64,000 nt of DNA from Girardia tigrina. Lineage: Eukaryota > Platyhelminthes > Tricladida > Dugesiidae. The position numbers and the translations under genes were made by a program. Each line of letters begins with the position of its first letter. Position 1 is the first letter of the stretch. The notes below the pieces were generated by a model. That model did no database searches, had not been told where the DNA came from, and saw nothing but the letters and a program-made list of their open reading frames with translations. This document shows positions 62,601-64,000 of the stretch, in pieces. The stretch spans positions 14,051 to 78,050 of the forward strand of contig MQRK01169010.1 of the NCBI GenBank assembly GCA_001938485.1. The letters are read 5' to 3'.

Positions 62601-62705
62601 GTTCTTATCCTAATCCTTGTAACAACGGTATTTGTAATAATAAACCGGGAAGCTTCGAATGTATCTGTAACAAAGGCTTCGCCCTTGTTAATGGAAAATG
62701 TTCCG
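7001..62705 (+). CDS. Giant multi-EGF extracellular protein, partial gene (about 42 exons)
   Basis: The exons listed below join into one open frame of about 2,283 codons with consistent splice phases. Seen directly: one ten-cysteine TIL domain near the visible N-terminus, then about 50 six-cysteine EGF modules, many beginning D-[IV]-[DN]-E-C and carrying the mid-domain Asn and aromatic residue of calcium-binding EGFs (C-x-N-T-x-G-S-[YF]-x-C). Known of the family: tandem cbEGFs form calcium-stiffened rods in extracellular matrix proteins and receptors. Inferred: a secreted matrix or apical-surface protein. No signal peptide, start codon, TB domain, membrane segment or stop codon was found, so both ends lie outside the window or in unrecognised exons. 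Introns are either about 45-95 bp or kilobases long, and the long ones hold most of the transposons. Nearly all introns are phase 1. Alternatives: an insect fibrillin-like, uromodulin-like or mucin-like EGF protein. Confidence 0.9.
7141..7343 (+). CDS. Exon 2: TIL (trypsin-inhibitor-like) domain
   Basis: The acceptor tactgttcag precedes the exon. The peptide carries ten cysteines in TIL order: [18 protein letters not shown], then eight residues, [11 protein letters not shown], ten residues, C-IKPET-C, followed by the post-TIL G-C. TIL domains occur in protease inhibitors and in large secreted proteins such as zonadhesin and IgGFc-binding protein. The ATG at 7143 is internal, because the acceptor and phase point to upstream coding sequence. 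The exon ends in phase 0 (tcc|gtaatt), unlike nearly all later exons. The following intron (7344-8766) is very AT-rich with homopolymer tracts. Confidence 0.85.
8767..8944 (+). CDS. Exon 3: end of TIL/VWC-like segment plus first EGF
   Basis: The acceptor tttcattag is followed in phase 0 by [18 protein letters not shown], which continues the post-TIL segment (E-x-C-x3-C-x-C, as in VWC-type tails). An EGF follows with DAFC and [12 protein letters not shown]. The donor is g|gtaagt, phase 1. The start is set by the splice acceptor; the downstream ATG in another frame is a shadow. Confidence 0.85.
9016..9267 (+). CDS. Exon 4: two EGF modules
   Basis: The exon runs phase 1 to phase 1. The first module begins DIDEC and has [12 protein letters not shown] and GYEGNGFTC, a full calcium-binding EGF. 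The second begins NINEC and includes CKCREGF. Acceptor ttttcttag, donor g|gtaaga. The following intron (9268-9868) is plain AT-rich sequence. Confidence 0.93.
9869..10003 (+). CDS. Exon 5: one EGF module
   Basis: A phase 1-1 exon beginning DKNEC, with [16 protein letters not shown] and a final Cys. Acceptor taattaag, donor g|gttagt. It is visibly richer in GC than the flanking introns. Confidence 0.92.
10140..10373 (+). CDS. Exon 6: two EGF modules
   Basis: The acceptor ctttcgtgcag is strong. The first module begins DVNEC with [12 protein letters not shown]. The second begins DIDEC with [12 protein letters not shown] and ends early at KPGCDG, with a shortened last loop. Phase 1-1, donor g|gtacga. 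Confidence 0.93.
10374..11140 (+). other. Intron with a short GC-rich repeat
   Basis: An AT-rich intron, except for a GC-rich patch at about 10392-10480 holding two imperfect copies of a unit like actacttcgagtttaagagt. I see no gene here. Confidence 0.6.
11141..11254 (+). CDS. Exon 7: short EGF-like module
   Basis: Acceptor tgatttttag; phase 1-1. The module is compact, with [18 protein letters not shown] and a last Cys, and lacks the calcium-binding start. It resembles the abbreviated EGFs between cbEGFs in matrix proteins. Donor g|gtatat. Confidence 0.88.
13099..13319. mobile_element. piggyBac-like MITE, 221 bp
   Basis: Flanked by TTAA at 13095-13098 and 13320-13323. The ends are inverted: CCCATTAACGCCGA on the left and, reading inward from the right, CCCCTTAATGCCGA. 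TTAA targets and CCC termini are typical of piggyBac elements. There is no transposase frame, so it is non-autonomous. Confidence 0.75.
14873..15078. mobile_element. piggyBac-like MITE, 206 bp
   Basis: Flanked by TTAA at 14869-14872 and 15079-15082, with perfect inverted ends CCCTTCGTAAC. It is non-coding. The interior contains the inverted words gatttaaaa and ggttac-type tracts but no reading frame. Confidence 0.8.
15716..15748 (+). repeat. ATT microsatellite
   Basis: An uninterrupted run of about eleven ATT units in the 10-kb intron. On the opposite strand it would read as an asparagine run, which is not coding evidence. Confidence 0.9.
17196..18853 (-). mobile_element. Mariner relic, interrupted by a second mariner
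   Basis: The left end TTAGGGTGAACCAAAAGTCT is preceded by TA. On the minus strand the sequence ends with a mariner C-terminus ([17 protein letters not shown], then DSNGLYFE and a stop) at about 17280-17400. A candidate partner end lies at 18828-18853, inverted; its inner ten bases match perfectly and the outer part is degraded, and TA follows. The DUF4817-type element at 17841-18776 sits between them. Much of the transposase is missing, so this is a deleted copy. The right-hand boundary is the weak point. Confidence 0.5.
17841..18776 (+). mobile_element. Mariner-superfamily element with DUF4817-type transposase, broken and gapped
   Basis: Inverted ends CAATGCGTTCAGAAAGTCAC and, from the right, CAGTGCGTTCAAAAAGTAAC extend about 29 bp with three mismatches and are flanked by TA. 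The frame begins [20 protein letters not shown], the start of the DUF4817 helix-turn-helix transposases common in arthropods. After the N run it resumes with [12 protein letters not shown] and [17 protein letters not shown], giving the last two catalytic acidic positions. A frameshift separates those two blocks. The coding sequence is far too short for a full transposase of this family. Confidence 0.85.
19205..19285 (-). mobile_element. Tc1-like transposase N-terminal fragment
   Basis: The minus strand reads [20 protein letters not shown] before a stop. This resembles the N-terminal helix-turn-helix of Tc1/Tc3 transposases (MPR..QLSDFDRGRI). Flanking sequence may be part of the same relic but is too decayed to bound. 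Confidence 0.45.
21282..21410 (+). CDS. Exon 8: cbEGF module
   Basis: Acceptor tataaacag; phase 1-1. It begins DVDEC, with [12 protein letters not shown] and an ICE end. Donor a|gtattt. This opens a compact block of six exons separated by introns of 50-56 bp. Confidence 0.93.
21466..21588 (+). CDS. Exon 9: cbEGF module
   Basis: The split codon gives N-I-N-E-C. It is followed by [18 protein letters not shown] and a short last loop HCDEC. Acceptor tttcttag, donor g|gtaatg. Phase 1-1. Confidence 0.92.
21639..21764 (+). CDS. Exon 10: cbEGF module
   Basis: Strong acceptor cttgtttcag. [17 protein letters not shown] and GYSGDGSIC form a canonical calcium-binding EGF. Donor g|gtatgt. Phase 1-1. Confidence 0.95.
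21821..22078 (+). CDS. Exon 11: two cbEGF modules
   Basis: The first module starts EIDEC with [12 protein letters not shown]; the second starts DENEC with [12 protein letters not shown] and GYTGSGKTC. Acceptor tacatttag. The donor g|gttaaa is weaker than most, but it keeps phase 1 and the next exon. Confidence 0.92.
22133..22240 (+). CDS. Exon 12: short EGF-like module
   Basis: A phase 1-1 exon reading [12 protein letters not shown], then [15 protein letters not shown]. It is an abbreviated module without calcium ligands, similar to exons 7 and 16. Acceptor gattattttag, donor a|gtaaat. Confidence 0.88.
22291..22527 (+). CDS. Exon 13: cbEGF plus short EGF-like module
   Basis: The split codon gives N-I-N-E-C, with [21 protein letters not shown] shorter module follows ([21 protein letters not shown]). 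Acceptor atttgttag, donor g|gtgaga. It is the last exon of the compact block. Confidence 0.92.
23241..23267 (-). repeat. Hammerhead-like motif of a dispersed repeat
   Basis: The minus strand reads CTGATGA, then T-GACG-loop-CGTC, then GAAA. This is the core order of a hammerhead ribozyme, here with one unpaired T at the base of stem II. An AT-rich potential stem III follows. Stem I pairing is poor, so activity is doubtful. Such motifs are known from Penelope-like retroelements. Confidence 0.4.
24960..25640 (+). mobile_element. Decayed mariner transposase
   Basis: The translation shows [46 protein letters not shown], a [11 protein letters not shown] block, and after a frameshift [14 protein letters not shown] and [18 protein letters not shown]. 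The order matches mariner transposases: first catalytic D in TEDE, second in HDN, third region before [10 protein letters not shown]. At least two breaks are visible. A possible right end, ggccgggtacttattga, lies near 25709-25725, but no left partner was found. Confidence 0.75.
26891..27007 (+). CDS. Exon 14: EGF module
   Basis: Acceptor aaatatttag. The peptide begins [16 protein letters not shown], with [12 protein letters not shown] and a last Cys. The N-terminal acidic pair is kept but the mid Asn is not, so calcium binding is uncertain. Phase 1-1, donor g|gtaagt. Confidence 0.9.
28403..29128. mobile_element. hAT-like non-autonomous element with GC-rich hairpin array
   Basis: The ends CAGTGCTTTTTTTGT are perfect inverted repeats. 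They are flanked by an eight-base near-duplication (tatatata on the left, tatatatg on the right), which suits hAT-type insertion into a TA microsatellite. Subterminal GGTGCCGGTAC words occur near both ends. Inside, 28496-28580 is GC-rich and made of successive short hairpins. An assembly gap (28722-28895) hides the middle. No transposase frame is visible. Confidence 0.7.
29233..29400 (-). pseudogene. Possible C2H2 zinc-finger relic
   Basis: The minus strand reads [20 protein letters not shown] before a stop, which resembles a C2H2 finger opening (F-x-C-x-x-C-x-Y). Further along, [14 protein letters not shown] resembles a second finger. The nucleotide stretch 29233-29280 is about three-quarters identical to 49013-49060 on the plus strand. 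It is decayed, and its identity is uncertain. Confidence 0.3.
31027..31158 (+). CDS. Exon 15: cbEGF module
   Basis: Acceptor aaaatatttag. DIDEC, then [16 protein letters not shown] and a last Cys. Phase 1-1, donor c|gtattt. A 49-bp intron follows. Confidence 0.92.
31208..31330 (+). CDS. Exon 16: short EGF-like module
   Basis: The split codon gives Pro. The peptide contains [21 protein letters not shown] and ends at CEKG. It is an abbreviated module without the calcium motif. Acceptor ttcttaaag, donor g|gtattt. Confidence 0.9.
31407..33078 (-). mobile_element. Mariner relic with an internal copy of its own 5' half
   Basis: Flanked by TA. The inverted ends TTAGGTTGAAACGAAGGT and, from the right, TTATGTTGCAACGAAGGT differ at two positions. 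On the minus strand from the right come a 5' leader, an N-terminal part ([14 protein letters not shown], then [11 protein letters not shown]), a catalytic part ([10 protein letters not shown]) and a part around QVNARPH; near the left end is a mariner-like C-terminus (KSNGDC). Between the catalytic part and the C-terminus lies a second, direct copy of the leader plus N-terminus (31713-32173, against 32671-33021). Many frame breaks are present. Confidence 0.75.
31713..32173 (-). repeat. Direct repeat copy A within the mariner (partner 32671-33021)
   Basis: Nearly identical to 32671-33021 over about 350 bp, with one clear substitution (gagtaat against gaggaat). Copy A also contains an internal tandem duplication of about 109 bp (31933-32041 and 32042-32150). 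The high identity argues for a recent duplication inside an already broken element. Confidence 0.9.
33602..33721 (+). CDS. Exon 17: EGF module
   Basis: Strong acceptor tttcgttgcag. The peptide begins [16 protein letters not shown], with [14 protein letters not shown] and a last Cys. It has no calcium-binding start. Phase 1-1, donor g|gtaagg. Confidence 0.92.
33722..35455 (+). other. 1.7-kb intron
   Basis: Plain AT-rich DNA up to about 34480, then the decayed mariner listed at 34489-35390. Nothing else was recognised. Confidence 0.6.
34489..35390 (+). mobile_element. Decayed mariner, same family as 49770-50640
   Basis: The left end gtgctccattaaatacccg, preceded by TA, matches the end of the minus-strand relic near 50640 (gtgcgcccattaaatatccg). 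The protein-level sequence includes [32 protein letters not shown], then after stops [19 protein letters not shown] and LKKHL. The order (N-terminal domain, then third catalytic D region) is that of mariner transposases. Many stops; a 3' inverted end was not found. Confidence 0.8.
35456..35584 (+). CDS. Exon 18: cbEGF module
   Basis: Acceptor ataataacag. [29 protein letters not shown] and a last Cys form a canonical calcium-binding EGF. Phase 1-1, donor c|gtaagg. A 52-bp intron follows. Confidence 0.94.
35637..35738 (+). CDS. Exon 19: short EGF-like module
   Basis: The peptide reads [19 protein letters not shown], then [10 protein letters not shown] and a last Cys. It is a 34-residue abbreviated module. 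Acceptor tcttttag, donor g|gtatat. Phase 1-1. Confidence 0.9.
35783..35905 (+). CDS. Exon 20: cbEGF module
   Basis: DINEC, with [20 protein letters not shown] and a last Cys. Acceptor ttttattaag; the donor a|gtgagt is strong. Phase 1-1. A 44-bp intron separates it from exon 19. Confidence 0.93.
36883..36940 (+). repeat. ATT microsatellite
   Basis: Near-uninterrupted ATT/TTA repeats within a long intron. Confidence 0.9.
37960..40414 (-). mobile_element. Mariner copy X1, split by an inserted mariner
   Basis: The parts 37960-39018 and 40233-40414 are homologous along their length to the uninterrupted copy at 56769-58010. Inverted ends are ttaaatcgtcaaatatgac on the left and, from the right, taaggttgtcaagtatgat. 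The minus strand carries an N-terminal block ([17 protein letters not shown]) and a catalytic block (PILVQDN-type: [16 protein letters not shown]). Without the insert it would be about 1,239 bp, close to the 1,242 bp of the second copy. Several stops and frameshifts. Confidence 0.85.
39019..40232 (-). mobile_element. Mariner (cecropia-like) inserted in X1, nearly complete
   Basis: A 1,214-bp element flanked by TA, with inverted ends TTAGGATGATGCATAAGTTT and, from the right, TTAGGTTGATGCATAAGTTT. On the minus strand the transposase reads [50 protein letters not shown], then [10 protein letters not shown] and [11 protein letters not shown]. The three catalytic Asp residues show the D-34-D spacing of mariners. 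At least one stop and frameshifts in the middle make it inactive, but it is the best-preserved mariner in the window. Confidence 0.93.
41541..41900 (+). CDS. Exon 21: three EGF-like modules, longest exon
   Basis: A 360-bp phase 1-1 exon. It opens [18 protein letters not shown], then a spacer [12 protein letters not shown] with few cysteines, an EGF ([21 protein letters not shown]) and a cbEGF DIDEC with [16 protein letters not shown]. Acceptor tttcatacag, donor g|gtttca. The first segment is an atypical EGF. Confidence 0.93.
42129..42281 (+). CDS. Exon 22: cbEGF module
   Basis: The peptide begins [10 protein letters not shown] and completes the previous module, then DINEC with [20 protein letters not shown]. 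Acceptor tttgagcag, donor g|gtacta. It is clearly GC-richer than exons near 60 kb. A 421-bp AT-rich intron follows. Confidence 0.93.
42703..42831 (+). CDS. Exon 23: EGF module
   Basis: [17 protein letters not shown], then [19 protein letters not shown]. Acceptor ctttgacag, donor a|gtaaga. Phase 1-1. Next intron 60 bp. Confidence 0.92.
42892..43020 (+). CDS. Exon 24: EGF module
   Basis: [19 protein letters not shown], then [18 protein letters not shown]. Acceptor ttgtcctgcag, donor g|gtgcgt. Phase 1-1. Confidence 0.93.
43288..43416 (+). CDS. Exon 25: cbEGF module
   Basis: [28 protein letters not shown] and a last Cys in VCTG. Acceptor catcacaacag, donor g|gttaga. Phase 1-1. Confidence 0.93.
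43417..44864 (+). other. 1.4-kb intron with repeat block shared by other introns
   Basis: Contains a block at about 43994-44105 homologous to blocks in two other introns (52095-52215 and 60349-60480), and a block at about 44438-44510 that resembles 13440-13513. The rest is AT-rich. Confidence 0.6.
44865..44990 (+). CDS. Exon 26: cbEGF module
   Basis: [33 protein letters not shown] and a last Cys form a canonical module. Acceptor gtctctacag, donor g|gtaatt. Phase 1-1. Confidence 0.95.
45051..45256 (+). CDS. Exon 27: one cbEGF and the first half of another
   Basis: [12 protein letters not shown] with [12 protein letters not shown], then DKDEC ending at [10 protein letters not shown]. It starts in phase 1 and ends in phase 0, so the second EGF is split between Cys4 and Cys5. 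Acceptor tatgtttcag, donor aaa|gtatag. Confidence 0.92.
45257..47145 (+). other. 1.9-kb phase-0 intron inside an EGF
   Basis: AT-rich, hosting the piggyBac-like MITE at 45624-46242. No other element was recognised. Confidence 0.65.
45624..46242. mobile_element. piggyBac-like MITE, 619 bp
   Basis: Flanked by TTAA at 45620-45623 and 46243-46246, with inverted ends CACATTGTGATCGG and, from the right, CACATTGTAATCGG. A GC-rich patch follows the left end (gcagttttcggccgcg). The open stretch at 45981-46178 shows no transposase motif. Non-autonomous. Confidence 0.75.
47146..47335 (+). CDS. Exon 28: second half of split EGF plus one EGF-like module
   Basis: It begins in phase 0 with [19 protein letters not shown], completing the EGF of exon 27. 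A module with [13 protein letters not shown] and ECVCKDDF follows. Acceptor ctatatcag; the donor c|gtaagt is strong; phase 1. Confidence 0.93.
47383..47652 (+). CDS. Exon 29: two EGF modules
   Basis: [19 protein letters not shown] with [10 protein letters not shown], then DKNEC with [16 protein letters not shown] and a last Cys. Acceptor caaacacag, donor c|gtaatt. Intron before 47 bp, intron after 51 bp. Confidence 0.93.
47704..47814 (+). CDS. Exon 30: most of an EGF module
   Basis: [19 protein letters not shown], then [11 protein letters not shown]. The last loop and sixth Cys are supplied by exon 31 (VNGTC). Acceptor ttttactgtag, donor a|gtaaga. Confidence 0.92.
48010..48159 (+). CDS. Exon 31: end of previous EGF plus a cbEGF
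   Basis: The split Lys codon joins [12 protein letters not shown] to the previous module, then [16 protein letters not shown] and a last Cys. Acceptor tttctgtcag, donor g|gtaata. Phase 1-1. Confidence 0.92.
48220..48342 (+). CDS. Exon 32: cbEGF module
   Basis: [32 protein letters not shown] and a last Cys. Acceptor tttcaatag, donor g|gttaac. Phase 1-1. Confidence 0.92.
48393..48518 (+). CDS. Exon 33: cbEGF module
   Basis: [12 protein letters not shown], with [12 protein letters not shown], where Cys replaces the usual aromatic so the module carries a seventh cysteine; then [10 protein letters not shown]. Acceptor cttctctcag, donor g|gtgatt. Phase 1-1. Confidence 0.93.
48612..48767 (+). CDS. 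Exon 34: EGF module with an unusual tail
   Basis: [31 protein letters not shown] complete an EGF. The frame continues with [11 protein letters not shown], two extra cysteines not forming a module with the next exon. The donor g|gttggt is weak but is the only phase-1 GT found. Either the exon ends differently or an exon with the rest of this module is missing or lost downstream. Acceptor ttttgtctag is good. Confidence 0.8.
48984..49066 (+). pseudogene. Possible C2H2 zinc-finger relic
   Basis: Reads [17 protein letters not shown] before a stop, close to the linker and finger start TGEKPYxCxxC of C2H2 proteins. The nucleotides at 49013-49060 resemble 29233-29280 on the minus strand. Only part of one finger remains, so the identification is weak. 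Confidence 0.3.
49770..50640 (-). mobile_element. Decayed mariner, same family as 34489-35390
   Basis: The 5' end at 50640 (minus strand gtgcgcccattaaatatccg) is flanked by TA at 50641-50642. The minus strand carries [38 protein letters not shown] and [16 protein letters not shown], closely matching the other copy, and further on [16 protein letters not shown]. Many stops. The 3' inverted end was not found, so the left boundary is approximate. Confidence 0.8.
51461..51586 (+). CDS. Exon 35: cbEGF module
   Basis: [32 protein letters not shown] and a last Cys. Acceptor cattgttttag, donor g|gtaatt. Phase 1-1; a 46-bp intron follows. Confidence 0.94.
51633..51746 (+). CDS. Exon 36: first part of a cbEGF
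   Basis: [12 protein letters not shown], then [20 protein letters not shown]. The loop between Cys4 and Cys5 is longer than usual. The module is completed by [11 protein letters not shown] in exon 37. Acceptor tgaatgtcag, donor g|gtaaga. Phase 1 inside the EGF. Confidence 0.92.
52482..52607 (+). other. Small Cys-rich open frame, unproven
   Basis: An ATG opens a 41-codon frame beginning [12 protein letters not shown] with NKCLHSNC and ending at TAA. It lies in an intron. The motif NKC-x-HSNC also appears in an open stretch at about 14774-14872. No splice signals join it to the EGF gene in phase 1. It may be a chance frame or a decayed exon. Confidence 0.2.
53209..54517 (+). mobile_element. 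Tc1-like element, full length but inactivated
   Basis: Ends CAGTATGATTCATAAGTCTG and, from the right, CAATATGATTCATAAGTCTG form inverted repeats of about 29 bp, followed on the right by TA. The transposase begins [20 protein letters not shown] and then, after a frameshift, contains a GGRP linker, [19 protein letters not shown] and [13 protein letters not shown], giving a DDE triad with the D-34-E class motifs of Tc1. Three in-frame stops and one frameshift are visible. It sits in the plus orientation within an intron of the EGF gene. Confidence 0.93.
54664..54960 (+). CDS. Exon 37: end of an EGF plus two cbEGFs
   Basis: [11 protein letters not shown] completes the module of exon 36; then NKNEC with [12 protein letters not shown], and DIDEC with [16 protein letters not shown] and a last Cys. 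Acceptor ttgttacag, donor g|gtttgt. 297 bp, phase 1-1. Confidence 0.94.
55606..55845. mobile_element. piggyBac-like MITE, 240 bp
   Basis: Flanked by TTAA at 55602-55605 and 55846-55849, with ends CACATAGTTG and, from the right, CACATTGTTG. The ends resemble those of the element at 45624-46242 (CACATTGT), suggesting one family. Non-coding. Confidence 0.7.
56631..56661 (+). repeat. TA microsatellite
   Basis: An uninterrupted run of alternating A and T in the 4.5-kb intron. Confidence 0.9.
56769..58010 (-). mobile_element. Mariner copy X2, uninterrupted
   Basis: 1,242 bp flanked by TA, with ends TTAGGTCGTCAAGTATGAAA and, from the right, TTAGATTGTCAAGTATGAAA. The minus strand encodes an N-terminal block ([20 protein letters not shown], then [16 protein letters not shown]) and a catalytic block ([16 protein letters not shown]) of mariner type. 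It is homologous throughout to copy X1 near 38 kb. Stops and frameshifts make it inactive. Confidence 0.9.
58726..58909. mobile_element. Small MITE built of TATAAGAC repeats
   Basis: The left end reads GTGTTTCTCCAAATATAAGAC and the right end, read inward, CCGTGTTTCTCGAAATATAAG, so the termini are inverted. Between them the word TATAAGAC occurs six times in direct orientation and once inverted at the right end. No coding sequence. The superfamily is not assigned. Confidence 0.75.
59472..59597 (+). CDS. Exon 38: cbEGF module
   Basis: [26 protein letters not shown] and a last Cys. Acceptor ctattcctag, donor g|gtagaa. Phase 1-1; a 55-bp intron follows. Confidence 0.94.
59653..59775 (+). CDS. Exon 39: cbEGF module
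   Basis: [27 protein letters not shown] and a last Cys. Acceptor attaatttag, donor g|gtaaaa. Phase 1-1. Confidence 0.94.
59820..60002 (+). CDS. Exon 40: cbEGF and start of the next
   Basis: [12 protein letters not shown] with [10 protein letters not shown], then [14 protein letters not shown], which is split by a 47-bp phase-1 intron. Acceptor acttatcag, donor g|gtacat. Confidence 0.92.
60050..60271 (+). CDS. Exon 41: end of split EGF plus one cbEGF
   Basis: [20 protein letters not shown] completes the module of exon 40; then [16 protein letters not shown] with [16 protein letters not shown] and a last Cys. Acceptor ttcttgaag; the donor g|gtgagt is strong. Phase 1-1. Confidence 0.93.
60272..62441 (+). 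other. 2.2-kb intron
   Basis: Contains the shared intronic repeat block (about 60349-60480), a repeated word aataaatgttgtaacaaatg at about 60536 and 62033, a more complex patch at 60900-61400 that opens on both strands but shows no known domain, and the foldback repeat at 62077-62295. Confidence 0.6.
62077..62295. repeat. Foldback repeat, 72-bp arms
   Basis: 62077-62148 and 62224-62295 are inverted copies with about six mismatches, separated by 75 bp. Each arm carries CTGATGA followed by a short potential hairpin; on the outer side comes GAAA (left arm, minus strand) or AAAA (right arm, plus strand). Confidence 0.85.
62442..62705 (+). CDS. Exon 42: two cbEGF modules, last exon recognised
   Basis: DINEC with [17 protein letters not shown], then [11 protein letters not shown] with [18 protein letters not shown]. 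The first Cys1-Cys2 loop is long (SQLASNC). Acceptor acacttcag, donor g|gtattt, so the gene continues beyond 62705. Confidence 0.94.
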
Positions 62706-64000
62706 GTATTTTAATATTTATTAAATTTATTTTTTAAAAGTTTTTATTATTTACTGTTAATTTCTTTTGAAATTTTTATAATTTTAATAGTTTAGGAGAT
62801 TCTAAAAGTTATTTACAAGTCTTCTTCTTACTTGACTCGTAAAATTATTGTTGTTTTATATTTTGGGAGTACAAATTAGTTCAAGTCCATTTTATCATCA
62901 AAAAGTTATTTATTTCAGAACAAAATAAATGAACAAACTAATCGACGTTTTGTCCATCACAGGCTACAACTTATGGCCACTTCTCAGTCGATTTTCGAAT
63001 TCCATATCAAAAGAAATGTCTTGTCTTTTGAAGTGGTCAAAGTTAGAATCCAATTTTCGACGTATACGAAAGACATGAGTCGTTGGTCTTCCAAATTGTA
63101 ATGCCCCAGTAGAAGCAATCAGTAATCAGATTGACAACTGTCGGCAAATACGTTGGGTGCGATAAAATATTTCTAAAGATTTTTACAACTTTTGTGATAT
63201 GAGGCAAAAGTTATCATGAAGAAGAATTACTTTGTCATGTTTTGTTCGTATTCCAGCCGTTGGTCTTGTAATATACTGTTCAAACTAAAAAATAACCTAT
63301 ACAGATTGCCCGTAATTAAATCAAAACTTTGATGTGAATCCTTTATTCAATGAATTCGCCACTCATTTTGTGACTCTCCTCTTCAGTTGCAGAAATTAGC
63401 GTAGTATTAACATACAATTCAGTTAATATCTTGTGATTCACAATGCATTACATCCTTCTGCGGTTGCCATGGCAGCAGTTGAAATATTTCCTCATTAAGT
63501 GTTGTCAAACTGGTATATAATCGAACAGTTTTTTGTAGAACTCCCGAAATCAGGTGTCGTTATGAAATATCCATAACAGCCAGAACCAAATTTTGATAAC
63601 GGTACGAAATAATCTGCACTTACTATATTATAGAAATTATAACCTGAATAAATTGAAGCAAAATGATCAGTATATCTTGGAGTAAAGATTGTCTTAAAAA
63701 TGATAATTGAAAGTCGAATACCCTTTCAACCTTTTTCCCATTTTCAAAAAAGAAAGTATGAAGTATATAAAGTATATAATATATAAAATTCAAGTAAAAG
63801 AAATGAGCACGGATATGTACATTAACCACAGTAAAGAACGCTCTCGGTTGATATCATTTTGCTTTAGCATATATTCTCATTTATAATAAACACCATAATT
63901 CCTTGAATCGAACCCTCGAAATGACAATATACAGATACTTTCATATAGTTTTGGTGGGTCACTAATTTTATATGGCTTTATTATTGTTCTTCAATTCTTG
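62706..64000 (+). other. Right end of the window, no gene recognised
   Basis: 62930-63600 has ordinary sequence complexity and is interrupted by stops in all frames; its minus strand shows short peptides that could be a decayed transposon, but no motif is decisive. The rest is AT-rich. Probably intron of the EGF gene. Confidence 0.4.

Overview
The window looks like a piece of an insect (at least arthropod) nuclear genome. It is strongly AT-rich, its genes are split by GT-AG introns, and its introns are littered with mariner, Tc1, hAT-like and piggyBac-like DNA transposons of kinds common in insects. Two runs of N (18181-18272 and 28722-28895) are assembly gaps.

One host gene dominates the plus strand. 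About 42 exons between 7001 and 62705 read as one open frame of roughly 2,280 codons. It encodes a secreted or extracellular-matrix type protein made of one ten-cysteine TIL (trypsin-inhibitor-like) domain and about 50 EGF modules, most with the calcium-binding signature D-x-[DN]-E-C. The start, signal peptide and stop are not in the window, so both ends are missing. Nearly every intron falls in phase 1 between EGF modules. The only phase-0 introns are 7344-8766 (inside the TIL region) and 45257-47145 (inside an EGF). I see no fibrillin-type TB domain, no transmembrane segment and no laminin domain, so I call it a fibrillin-like or uromodulin-like multi-EGF protein without a firm ortholog.

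Layout. 1-7000: AT-rich DNA with a foldback repeat (1939-2115), a decayed mariner (about 4260-4800) and an asparagine-rich minus-strand reading frame (5347-6003) with one internal TGA. 7001-11254: start of the visible EGF gene. 11255-21281: a 10-kb intron with piggyBac-like MITEs, a nested mariner pair and a Tc1 fragment. 21282-22527: a compact block of six exons. 22528-35905: scattered exons among long introns holding mariner relics, a hAT-like MITE with an unusual hairpin array, and a mariner that duplicated its own 5' half. 35906-41540: a long intron holding a mariner inserted in another mariner. 41541-48767: a dense run of exons. 48768-54663: exons separated by a mariner relic and a complete-length Tc1 element. 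54964-59471: a second copy of the mariner family from 38 kb and a TATAAGAC-repeat MITE. 59472-62705: the last exons, with a foldback repeat in the intron between the last two. After 62705 no further exon was recognised.

The most interesting leads are hammerhead-ribozyme-like motifs beside long inverted repeats, three introns that share a homologous block, an array of triloop hairpins inside the hAT-like MITE, and the minus-strand gene whose start codon lies in a tandem duplication. All calls come from reading the sequence by eye; no database search was run.
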